This document shows positions 32,476 to 41,334 of a stretch of 64,000 nt of DNA, one piece after another. The stretch's first letter is position 1. Each line of letters begins with the position of its first letter. A program made the position numbers and the translations under genes. Under the pieces are notes generated by a model. That model worked only from the letters and a program-made list of their open reading frames with translations, ran no database searches and was not told the origin of the DNA. Source of the DNA: Gari tellinella (taxonomy: Eukaryota > Mollusca > Bivalvia > Cardiida > Psammobiidae); assembly GCA_922989275.2 (NCBI GenBank), contig OV277867.1:39732070-39796069 (forward strand), in the 5' to 3' direction.

Positions 32476-32991
32476 CTTTGGCTTCCCTTTCTGTGGTCTC
32501 CAAGAACTTTGCTTCATCCATACTAGAGTGGATACGAATTCCATTATTCTTGTAGAAATCGTCCGCCTCAGAGTCTACGAGCAACATCGTTGTTTCGCTG
32601 CCGCCGGCTTTGATCCTCTGTATAACCTGTTGGTGGGTCTCGTCCTCGATGTTCACACCATTTACCTCGATAATTCTGTCCCCGCTCTTCATTCCTGCGT
32701 CTTCGGCCGGAGAGCCTTCATCAACAGCTCCAATGTACTGGCCAGACTTCTCTTTCTCAGCATGAAGGTTGAATCCATACCCTTGGAAATCATGCCATTT
32801 CTTAACATGACACACTCTTGGGTGATGGTCAGGTGACATAATTGGGACGGTCAACGGAGATGGATCCATAATAGCAGGTGGAGGGGTTGGCTCCCTTTCA
32901 GGTTGTGGGGGTTCAGGGGTTGGTTCACGCTGTTGTTCTTCATCATAAGCTGGCGGCTCATGGTCTGGTGGGGGTGGTGGGGTTTCATTAT
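32476..32991 (-). CDS. NHERF1: Exon with proline-rich linker and PDZ1 of NHERF-like protein
   Basis: The exon is 516 bp, with acceptor TTTTTCAG just above 32991 and donor GTTAGT at 32470-32475. The first 40 codons are Pro/Glu-rich and contain EPPAYDEE, a PPxY-type WW-domain ligand. PDZ1 follows at about residues 194-277 of the joined protein. It has the GYGFNLH carboxylate-binding loop (207-213), the SPAEDAG turn, GDRIIEVNGVN, and THQQV with the helix-B histidine at about 256, which predicts class I ligands (S/T-x-hydrophobic). Its closest known resemblance is NHERF1/2 PDZ domains, which share GYGF, SPAE, VNG and ETHQQV. The exon ends REAK plus one base, joining in frame to the PDZ2 exon. The reading frame is intact. 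Confidence 0.92.
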
Positions 32992-33126
32992 CTGAAAAAT
33001 AGTTAAAACATCATTATAAGATATTTTATTGTCCTTTAAATATTAATCTGAAGGAGAACAAACGAAGATATGCTGAATACATGTCAAGAATACATCAACA
33101 TTTTAACTGTTATAGAAAACATTTCC

Positions 33127-33350
33127 TTAACTCTTTGCATGCTGGGTAATTTTTTCATCAGCAACAATTTGCAGTCTGCTATCATTCTAAAATATGAATT
33201 TTTAAATTTTCTTTTAAATTCAGTGTCAGAAAGACAAACAGTTTGGATCCTGATGAGACGCCGCTTTACGCGGCATCTCATCTGATCCAATCTGTTTGCA
33301 GAGGTAATCACTCTGGCAGGTATATCCGCCGCTAGCGTGCAAAGAGTTAA
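33127..33350 (+). mobile_element. Family C TTAA MITE, complete
   Basis: Starts TTAACTCTTTGCATGCTGGG and ends GCTAGCGTGCAAAGAGTTAA. The hairpin tip is GACGCCGCTTTACGCGGCATC. It shares its right TTAA with the next element. Confidence 0.94.
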
Positions 33351-34892
33351 CTCTTTACAGTGGAGAATCTGTTATTCTTTCCCGTTTAAAGGAAAACGGA
33401 CAGCTGATGACAATATGGTCTTAGATCCTAGATTTTATCCTAAAAGCAACATTCATGAAGGTCCTGCAATTATTACTCATCGAGAAGGTACGAAAAAGAT
33501 CGATTTACTGCATACAGGTAAGCTATCGCTAATTGGAACGGGCGCCGCCATATTGGCAAAGCTATCATTCGGAACCCTCGATTTTTATCCATTTTGTGAC
33601 GACACAAAGGCCTAAACGCTGATTGGCTCTTTCACTCAACCACTGTAACTTGGACGGACAGTTCACATTTCGTCAGTAAAGGTAACGGTAAGCTTAATTC
33701 AAGGTCGCATACAGTTAAAAAAAAGATAATAGATAGATGGTATATTCATATTGATTATGATGAACTTGAAAGTTCGTGTAGATCCAGATACGATCAGAAG
33801 CTACTATCGTTAATCGGCTTAGAGAAATGTCCGTTCCAATTCCCAGCTATAGAATCTGGGAAAACAATCCTGCGAAATGGCTAACAGTAGAGTATGGCGA
33901 CATCCATATTACCTTGATTGATGATTATAATTATTAGATCTAGATCTACAATAAAAAAAAATCTGATAATCAGTGCGATATTGTGCTGATCTAGACCTAA
34001 ATGTTGAACTGGCTTCGATTATGATGTTCATAGATCTTTATATAAGCTCAAGATATATAACGATAAGTAAAAAACGACATTAATACAATAAATGAGCACT
34101 CGGGTCACGTTATGTAGAGCGTTCAGTTTTGACCCAGATCAGAATATCAAATACTTTGTTCAGCAGACAATTAATCAGTTTGGATCTTAATCAGACATTG
34201 CCAGTCTCAATTGCTAGATGATAAATTGATATTCCACATTTGTCATGTCAATGACTGTGCAAAAAGTTCAGCAACAGTTTGGATCCAACTGAGATATTGA
34301 GAAACTCTGTGATTGAAAATCCAAACTAGGGTTTTAATGTATTGAAAAGCACATTGAAGAAACTTTGATCCGTACGAGAGACTGACAAACAGTTAGGACC
34401 CAGATCGGAATCAAAACTGACTGTACTTAAAGGTCAGCAACAGTTTTGATCCAAATGCAGAGGCGCCGCTCCTGGGGCAAGCAACGGCATTTTTTTCCCC
34501 CGTAAATTTGTCAAAACCAAAATATTTCTGTTTAAGTGGCTCAGCGAAGGCCAGATTCAGCGATTACGTGACCACTTTATGACACGTGTATTGCAAAACG
34601 TTAGGTGCGATCGCCGATAGCATCGTTATCTTTAATTGGCAATAAACTGTTAATCCCCTATAGCTGAGTGGCCTATGAAGACGGGTGGTCAGTGCTTGCT
34701 CTAATTGATTGGTTACAGGCGGGTGGTCAATAGTGGTTCTAATTGATTGGTAACGATTAAAGCGGCTAGATCTTAAACTGTTTGTGTGATATTTTAATGA
34801 GACTAAAAACTGTGAAAATTGTTATTACTCGAGAAAAATGAAGAAAAACGTAAGAAATATTGTTTCGTTCACTCTTTTGAGTTTTTTTCAAC

Positions 34893-35022
34893 ATGTCTGT
34901 AGCTAACCAACCTCACGAGTTTAAGTTTCCAAAACGCTCATTGGGGAAGAAATCGCCTGAACTACGTTCATTTAACCCACAGTGGTTCAAGTCCCATTCG
35001 TTCGTGGCTTCATTATGATGAG
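34893..35022 (+). pseudogene. TTF-type/hAT-like zinc-finger protein fragment, frameshifted
   Basis: The frame from ATG at 34893 reads MSVANQPHEFKFPKRSLGKK, then RSFNPQWFKSHSF. It hits a stop four codons later, while the adjacent frame continues WLHYDE and meets a GTATGT donor at 35023. The pattern F-x-P-x-W-F...WLHYDE is typical of the start of TTF-type zinc fingers in hAT-derived proteins (ZNF862/C17orf113-like). One inserted base (near 35003-35005) explains the break. Only the first exon is visible. The assignment rests on motif memory. Confidence 0.6.
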
Positions 35023-36010
35023 GTATGTATGATAAAAAAAAACCTGTCTGCCTGCATCTCTTCACTTAATTTGAAGATTATAGAAGAAAAACCAGATTAT
35101 TAATGTGAAAGATTCACAATAGGATTGTATGCTTAATTTATGAACAGTTATTTTTAAAGGAATTACATTTGCCATATGCAAGCAGTGTAAATCCGACTAG
35201 AGAGATGTTGTTGTCTACACTGTTTGTCACTTAAGCTGTAGCAGACAATGTACACCTAGATCAGGGAGGTTTACAGGAGTCCTCTGCACAGGGTCTGCAA
35301 CGATTCCAAATAAATACCACAATACATGATTAGATGGAGAAATCAGAAGTTGTATGTAAGGTAACGTTCTGACGTACGGCCATTTTTGTCGTACGGCGTT
35401 TCGTAAGACGGACCCCTGGTTCCTAAATTATTGTATGTTCCCACTCGATCCTGTGTTCATAAAACAGGCCCAATAATTAAAGGCAACCTGCCTAATTAAA
35501 TGTTATCTTAGATTAATAATTTGGAGTCATTTGGAGTCATTTTTTGCATAGAATTATGTTCGCCTTATACCTGTTTGGAATGCTGGAAACACCCTCAGAA
35601 TGCAGCAGAGACCATCTAGAAACAAAATTTTGGCTATACACTGTCTCTGACTGGATGTTATAAAAATCGGCACATGTATTATCGTCTTTATCTGCTCGTG
35701 TTTTAGTCGTAGCCCCGTAAAAAACGAAGATATCCTGGAGCCGATGTTTATGATTAATATTTACGGAAATATTAACAGATAAGACTAAATATATCAGAGA
35801 AACTTTTTTCGAAAGTCACAGGGCTTCGATGCCTTTATTCACAACCAGTATGCAAATATTATCAAGAGTATCCGTGCCCGATTCCAGTGTCCTATGAGAT
35901 TTGCCTGATATACGCTACCTCAAGTATCACTGTATGGCTGGATTAAGCACTAATAGCTCGAAATTTTGATGGTTCTGCTATGCACTCATTGTCACCAAGA
36001 CACCCAATCG

Positions 36011-36232
36011 TCATTTCATTTGTTCTGCAGCAAGTATTAACCTCCTTTGTAGGCATTTAAACACAAGTATTGCAGTCGCAAATTCGTCCGGCGAATGCGC
36101 TTTCTCTTCGCCCGATCCGTCGTAGTCTCTGTCTTCTAATATTACATTCTCTGATAATTTAGGATCGAAATCGTAACACTGAACTTCTAAAGTGTTTTTA
36201 CCTTCCTCCACATGTCCAATTTTTCTCAGTAA
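36011..36232 (-). CDS. Unrecognised short open reading frame inside L
   Basis: The minus frame is open from a stop near 36241 down to TGA at 36011. It reads ELLRKIGHVEEGKNTLEVQC, then YDFDPKLSENVILEDRDYDG and an FATAILVFKCLQRRLILAAE helix-like end. Composition is protein-like and CG content is higher than in the surroundings. It has no ATG at the start (GTG or an upstream exon would be needed), so it may be a terminal exon captured by L, or chance. Confidence 0.35.
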   Translation of the reverse strand, partial: LLRKIGHVEEGKNTLEVQCYDFDPKLSENVILEDRDYDGSGEEKAHSPDEFATAILVFKCLQRRLILAAEQMK

Positions 36233-36534
36233 TTCAGTTTATTAATGTTATCGATGTAAATTCCGCGCACTCTACGGCATTCCCGGTTAGACTCGCTATA
36301 ACCGGAAGGTCGCGGAAGGCCTTAGTTACGTCACACAGGTAAACAAAATGGCGGCCCCCATGGTCGCTTGCACAGTCATATATCACAAAGTTTAAACGGC
36401 TCTAACTACTTCATTTTTTATTATTTTTCAAAATTTCAAAGGCAGAAGGCGATTTTTTTTCAATATCTTTCATTTAAAAGATATTTATCACCAGCTGTCC
36501 ATTTCCCTTTAAACGCAAACGTACGCAAACGCAA

Positions 36535-36690
36535 AGCACTAAAACGTAGAAAAGAACAACTTTTGGACAATTCTGATAATTCTTGTTTATTTTGGTGGCA
36601 AACAGTTTGGAGCCTGATCAGACGCCGGGTAACCCGGCGTCTGATCTGGCTCCAAACTGTTTTCAGTGAAAATAATAGTTTTAGCGTAAA
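36535..36690. mobile_element. MITE inserted in the right TIR of L
   Basis: Hairpin 36599-36666 (ACAGTTTGGAGCCTGATCAG / CTGATCTGGCTCCAAACTGT, tip GACGCCGGGTAACCCGGCGTC) lies between flanks ACGTTTTAGTG-like and TTTTAGCGTAAACGCG. It separates the two blocks of L's terminal repeat. The exact ends were not resolved. Confidence 0.65.
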
Positions 36691-36943
36691 CGCGTTTATT
36701 GGGAAAGAATAACAGATTCTCCACTGTACATGCTAAGTAACATTGTTGTCTGAAACAATTGTCATCTGCTACTGTTCTTAAATATAGACTTTTCAAAAAT
36801 TTATTATCAAAATAGGGTATAGTGTTTAGAATAAGTGTTTCAAATAGTTTGGATTCTGATGAGGTGCCGCATAGTGCGGCATCTTGTCAGGATCCATACT
36901 GTTTGCAAAGATAATCATAACTTCACTGCTTGCACGCAATGAG

Positions 36944-37167
36944 TTAACACTTTCAACACAATTAAAGTAACTCTTGTAGGTTTTTATGTTCCCTTGTGGA
37001 TCATTTAAGTGACCAAACCATGAACCAGTCTACTTGGAATTCAGGGTTGTTTAATAATGACTGGTCTGAGTTAGCAAACCGTGTAGACCTAAATCCTCCA
37101 ATCTGTGTCTACACTGTTTGTAAATGTAATTAGTATATTTAAAACAGGTCAATAGTGAACGAGTTAA
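36944..37167 (+). mobile_element. Family H TTAA MITE, third in a TTAA-linked chain
   Basis: Starts TTAACACTTTCAACACAATT and ends AATAGTGAACGAGTTAA. Part of the hairpin is lost (TGTAGACCTAAATCC / TGTGTCTACACTG). Confidence 0.82.
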
Positions 37168-37350
37168 GCAAGTTTGAAATATCAAGGTTTTATTTTACAT
37201 TGACATACATTTTCAGTGACAAGTAGTTTGATCAGTTCTTGACATTTTGTGGAGCTTGATTACAACAATATTTAAAAGGTCTTCACTTCTTATCCTTTCC
37301 CATTCACAAGCGCATTGCTCCAGAAAAGGGCAGTATTTCAAATGTCTGCA

Positions 37351-37601
37351 TTAACTCTTTGAACCCTAGTCCCGCATATAGGCGTGCTTTTCAAACAGTG
37401 TACATGTGAATAGTACACTTGTCCTATGCAAACAGTGAAGACCCTGATCAGAGGGCTCCGAAAGGAGCCCTCTGATCAGGTTCTTCACTGTTTGTCACAA
37501 TGCCAAATATTGACAAAAACAACCCTCAAAAGTCAGAAATGGACTAGACTAAAATGGAAACTGGAATTTTCCATTTAAAGTTTCAGGGAGGAAAGAGTTA
37601 A
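37351..37601 (+). mobile_element. Family A TTAA MITE (first insert in E)
   Basis: TTAACTCTTTGAACCCTAGT to CAGGGAGGAAAGAGTTAA. The hairpin tip is GGGCTCCGAAAGGAGCCC. Confidence 0.93.
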
Positions 37602-37682
37602 ACTATAGTGTGACTACTCATTAGAATCTGGCTCTTTGAGACGATTCTAATGAGAAGTTACACCATAGGATTTGGTACTGAC

Positions 37683-37940
37683 TTAACCCTTTGAACCCTA
37701 GTCCCCCATTTAGGCGTCATTTTCAAACATTGTAAATGCGATTAGTACACTAAGTCTTGTCCTGTGCAAACAGTGAAGACCCAGATCAGAGGGCTCCAAA
37801 AGGAGCCCTCTGAATCAGGGTCTTCACTGTTTGTCATAATGCCAAACATTGATAAAAACAACCCTTGAAAGTCAGAAATGGACTAGACTAAAATGGAAAC
37901 TGGAATTGTCCATTTAAAGTTTCAGGGAGGAAAGAGTTAA
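37683..37940 (+). mobile_element. Family A TTAA MITE (second insert in E)
   Basis: TTAACCCTTTGAACCCTAGT to CAGGGAGGAAAGAGTTAA. The hairpin tip is GGGCTCCAAAAGGAGCCC. Confidence 0.93.
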
Positions 37941-38162
37941 AGGAGAAAATGTCGTGATTTGTTCAGTTTACTCTTTCCAAGCCCTGCCCTCTGGATAAAA
38001 CAATCCATCAATATTTGACAGAAAACAACAACAAACAAGACAATCCTGAAAAGACAATGATGTCATTATAGTAGCCATATCAACTGCACATTTCTAGGTA
38101 AACAACGGATAGACAGATATAGTCCTATACCACAAGGCCCTTTGAGTCATTTGATTTGCATG

Positions 38163-38741
38163 TACAGTAAAAACCTCTCTATTAAGACCACTAAATTGTT
38201 TGAATTATTAGCTGCTTTAAAGCAAGATAACAGTAAAACAGAAATCTAAGGTCCTTCAATTGAGTCATTTGATTTGCATGTACAGTAAAACCTCTTTATT
38301 AAGACCACTAAATTGTTTGAATTATTAGGTGTTTAACACAGGTGACTGCTTAAAGCAAGATGACAGTAAAACAGAAATCTAAGGTCCTTTGAGTCATTTG
38401 ATTTGCATGTACAGTAAAACCTCTCTATTACGACCACTAAATTGTTTGAATTATTAGATGTTCAACACAGGTGACTGCTTAAAGCAAGATGACAGTAAAA
38501 CAGAAATATAAGGTCCTTTGAGTCATTTGATTTGCATGTACAGTAAAACCTCTCTATTAAGACCACTAAATTGTTTGAATTATTAGATGTTCAACACAGG
38601 TGACTGCTTAAAGCAAGATGACAGTAAAACAGAAAGCTAGCTTTCTGTTTTACTGTGTCATCTTGCCTTAAGTTGTCACCTGTCATTTATACAGTCAATG
38701 AGCATTGGTTTTAGTGGTCGTAATAGAGGCATTTAACTGTA
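38163..38741. repeat. Family F MITE with its left half tandemly expanded
   Basis: TTTGAGTCATTTGATTTGCA followed by TACAGTAAAACCTCT occurs four times (GAGTCAT at 38144, 38262, 38391, 38520; spacings 118, 129, 129). Each copy holds left TIR plus first hairpin arm. Only the last continues through GAAAGCTAGCTTTC into the right arm and right TIR ending AACTGTA. Confidence 0.9.
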
Positions 38742-39105
38742 AATAGTCAGGTTTGTATTGAGCTACCCATGAATAAAGATAAATAGCAATTCAAGACGGG
38801 TGGCAGCTAATAATGCAGAGAAAAGTAAAGCAAATTATTTTTATCCAAGTATTCAGTTGTTATCTGTCCTTAAAGATTACAAAAGAGTGGTGCCATGAGA
38901 AAACCTGTCTTATTGCATTGCAAACAGTGTAGATCAAGACAATAAGGCTGTTTAGTCATGGCACCTCTCCAATGTATCTTCTTAAAGGTTGATTAAAAGA
39001 AGTTTGACAAGTGAGTTTGTGCTTATTTTTGCAAACAGCACCAATCCAGACAAGACAGAGTGCAAACTTGTTTCAGACAGATTCAATACAAAAATAATAA
39101 AGACA

Positions 39106-39380
39106 TTCCAAGACACCAGATAAGAGAGAGTAAACATCACAAACCCAGCAATTTCTCAATTATTTCAGCACAAATCCTATGGTGTTACTACTCATTAGAA
39201 TCGTCTCGAAGAGACGATTCTAATGAGTAGTAACACCATAGGGTTTAATACAGCAATAAAGAGTTTAGTTTTTTAAATCGAGAGCTTGGTGCAAAACTAT
39301 TGCAACTCCTTCACAATTGTGAAGGAGTTACAATAGTTTTGCTCCAAGCCCTCGAAATACTCCCCTTATCTGGAGCCTTG
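39106..39380 (+). mobile_element. Family E MITE carrying a 76 bp palindromic insert
   Basis: The central hairpin GTTACTACTCATTAGAATCG and its complement is perfect. The right end is ACTCCCCTTATCTGGAGCCT. The insert occupies 39279-39354. Confidence 0.9.
39279..39354. mobile_element. Miniature palindromic element with AAAT duplication
   Basis: 38 bp arms CGAGAGCTTGGTGCAAAACT ATTGCAACTCCTTCACAA... and complement, with no loop, flanked by AAAT at 39275-39278 and 39355-39358. Other E copies lack it at this site. Confidence 0.85.
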
Positions 39381-39623
39381 AGACAACGTTTTCAAAAACG
39401 GTCAATAATTAAACATTCTTGTATATAACAATTTCAGGAGACAATAATTATAGTTATTCGGTACTGGAAAAGGTTAACACAAGCTTGAATGTAGCGGAAA
39501 ACTTCCTGTTCATTTCATGTGGTAATGACACAGTGACTAGTCGACTATGAAATGACTGTCTAATCAAAATGTCTGATCTGAATAAATCACGTTGACCTGG
39601 TCACCTCACACGTCAGTAACATT

Positions 39624-39860
39624 TTAAACACCTTCAACCCTACAGCCCTCTGTGAAGATTACCGATTACAAATGCAAACAGTGTAGACCCTCATCCTCCT
39701 ATAGGAGCCCTCTGATCAGGTTCTACACTGTTTGATAGTTTCATTGTTTTTTGTTGTCATACCAAAAATGTAACAGAAGACTGGTTCAAAATTCTTGTAC
39801 TAGAGGAGTCCAAAAGGATATTAAATACCCACAAGAGAAATTTAGAGTTGAAAGGGTTAA
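39624..39860 (-). mobile_element. Family H-like MITE, reverse
   Basis: Contains TTTAAACACCTTCAACCCTA, the hairpin CAGTGTAGACCCTCATCC / GATCAGGTTCTACACTG, TACCCACAAGAGAAATTTAG and the end GAAAGGGTTAA. Confidence 0.75.
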
Positions 39861-40088
39861 ACCCCTTCACAGTGCCTTATTACCCTCAGTGCACTAGTAT
39901 TTGAACACAGTTTGGATCCTGATCAGATGCTGAGTAACTCGGTATTTAATTATAGGATCAAAACTGTTTGACACTCATTTCGATGTTTCTTTAACCATGC
40001 AAATTGGCTAAAACTTAAATTTCAGAAAAATTACACATGCAAGTTGCAATATCTGAAGAAGACCAAACAATGACACTGAAAGGGTTAA
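39857..40088 (+). mobile_element. Family C variant TTAA MITE
   Basis: Shares TTAA with the preceding element and ends GACACTGAAAGGGTTAA. The hairpin CACAGTTTGGATCCTGATCA / AATTATAGGATCAAAACTGT has tip GCTGAGTAACTCGGT. Confidence 0.8.
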
Positions 40089-40139
40089 TTCTTTTCCTCC
40101 ACAGCAGGGCCATTGAATATTTTTTGATGGTGTTGAAAA

Positions 40140-40233
40140 CAGGTGACAGCTTAAAGCAAGATGAAAGTGAAGCAGAAAGCTCCTAAAGGAGCTTTCTGCT
40201 TTACTTTCATCGTGGTTTAAGCAGTATCCTGTG
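40140..40233. repeat. G-type hairpin
   Basis: AAAGCAAGATGAAAGTGAAG and complement around GCTCCTAAAGGAGC. Confidence 0.65.
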
Positions 40234-40377
40234 TCTTAAACACAGTTGCATGTAGGTGATTTGCAACTCTTGGCTATTTGGGACTAGGTTAAAAATTTGT
40301 CATTTACAGAAAAACTGTCTGCTTTATTTTGTGAAATTAAAATCTCTTTTTCTAGTCAGAAATATAATCAGAGTGTT

Positions 40378-40444
40378 AATCATTTTGGAACCAGATCAGG
40401 CCCCACATATTTTGTGGGGCCTGATCTGGGTCCAAACATGTTTG
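40378..40444. repeat. Variant C-type hairpin with distinctive tip
   Basis: GGAACCAGATCAGGCCCCAC / GTGGGGCCTGATCTGGGTCC. The stem tip differs from all others yet remains paired. Confidence 0.65.
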
Positions 40445-40591
40445 AAACAATCTTGCAGATCATTACCCATAATGCAATGGATCAGTTTATCTAATGACAT
40501 AGAGCAAGCAGTGACAATTACCTATCACCTCCTTGGGGCATCTCATTTTCATCTCATTTAAGCCGAGTAACTGAATTTCCATAGAATTTCC

Positions 40592-40815
40592 CTAACTCTT
40601 TGCATGCTGGGTAATTTTTTCGTCTGCAACAATTTGTCGTCTGCTATCGTTCTAAAATTAGAATTTTCAAAATTTCTTTTAAATTCAGTGTCAGAATAGC
40701 AAACAGTTGGGATCCTGATGAGACGCCACGTTACGCAGCATCTCATCTGGATCCAATCTGTTTGCAGACGTAATCACTATGGCAGGTATATCCGCCGCTA
40801 GCGTGCAAAGAGTTC
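40592..40815 (+). mobile_element. Family C MITE, close relative of 33127-33350
   Basis: Starts CTAACTCTTTGCATGCTGGG and ends GCTAGCGTGCAAAGAGTTC. Both outer TTAA are mutated by one base. The body matches the 33127 copy closely, including AATTTCTTTTAAATTCAGTG. Confidence 0.9.
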
Positions 40816-41005
40816 AGGCACATTCTGCATTACTTTCAACCTGCTTTAAGTGGAAACTTGCCTTCAAAACTAGTACAGAATATGGGGCAGTTAAGTATTA
40901 CAATACATTTTCTGAATAGTCACTTCGGTACACTGGGACAGTGAATACCACAGGATTAACAAATTTACCAAGAAAAAAAAGGAGGTTCATAGGACTTACA
41001 AGCTA

Positions 41006-41224
41006 TTAAACCGTTTCAAAATTGAGAAACTGACATCTGCTTAAAAATGTCATCAGATAAAACTCTAAAATTGGCTCATTCCTCTTTATAATTTACAGAA
41101 ACAGGACCCATGTGACAAAAAGGTTTGAATCCTTAGCAGACCCTATGTTCAATGGGGTCTGATCTAGATTCGATCTGTTTTCGAAAGGTCTTCAATTCAG
41201 GGTTTTAGTGATGAAAGGGGTTAA
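41006..41224 (+). mobile_element. Family C variant TTAA MITE, diverged
   Basis: Starts TTAAACCGTTTCAAAATTGA and ends GTGATGAAAGGGGTTAA. The hairpin GTTTGAATCCTTAGCAGACC / GGTCTGATCTAGATTCGATC has tip CCTATGTTCAATGGGG. Confidence 0.72.
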
Positions 41225-41334
41225 TGATAGAGTGAATCACATATCCTGTAATTTTAACAATAAACTTCAACAACAAGCATAGGTTGAGGGGATACATATC
41301 TAAGGTTTAACACCTACAAAGTGAATGAAGCAGG

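Larger units (their letters stand above)
33358..36726. mobile_element. Element L, 3.4 kb TA-flanked DNA transposon carrying gene-like fragments
   Basis: The terminal inverted repeat CAGTGGAGAATCTGTTATTC TTTCCC continues as GTTTAAAGG(G)AAA.GGACAGCTG. On the right the two parts are split by a MITE. TA flanks both ends. The interior is unlike the surrounding MITE field and holds a frameshifted zinc-finger-like reading frame (34893-35022), a 70-codon minus frame (36011-36232) and two GGCGGC/GCCGCCAT-containing segments (33541, 36350) like those of animal promoters. No transposase was recognised. Confidence 0.82.
33347..36947 (+). mobile_element. Family C TTAA MITE split by element L
   Basis: TTAACTCTTTA lies at 33347-33357. 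After L the body continues TACATGCTAAGTAACATTG and ends TTGCACGCAATGAGTTAA. The hairpin tip is GGTGCCGCATAGTGCGGCATC. Confidence 0.9.
37315..37985 (-). mobile_element. Family E MITE containing two family A insertions
   Basis: The E segments 37315-37354, 37598-37686 and 37937-37985 read in order GCTCCAGAAAAGGGCAGTAT, ACTACTCATTAGAATC...GATTCTAATGAGAAGT and ATTTGTTCAGTTTACTC. The A elements sit at two TTAA sites of E. Confidence 0.85.

Noticed and set aside
32408..32836. 142-codon plus-strand frame across the PDZ1 exon
   Set aside because: It is the reverse strand of a clear PDZ exon and shows no domain of its own.
33337..33615. 92-codon plus-strand frame at the left end of L
   Set aside because: It begins in the C MITE and continues through the L terminal repeat. 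No domain seen, though the GCCGCCATATTGG segment within it is noted under L.
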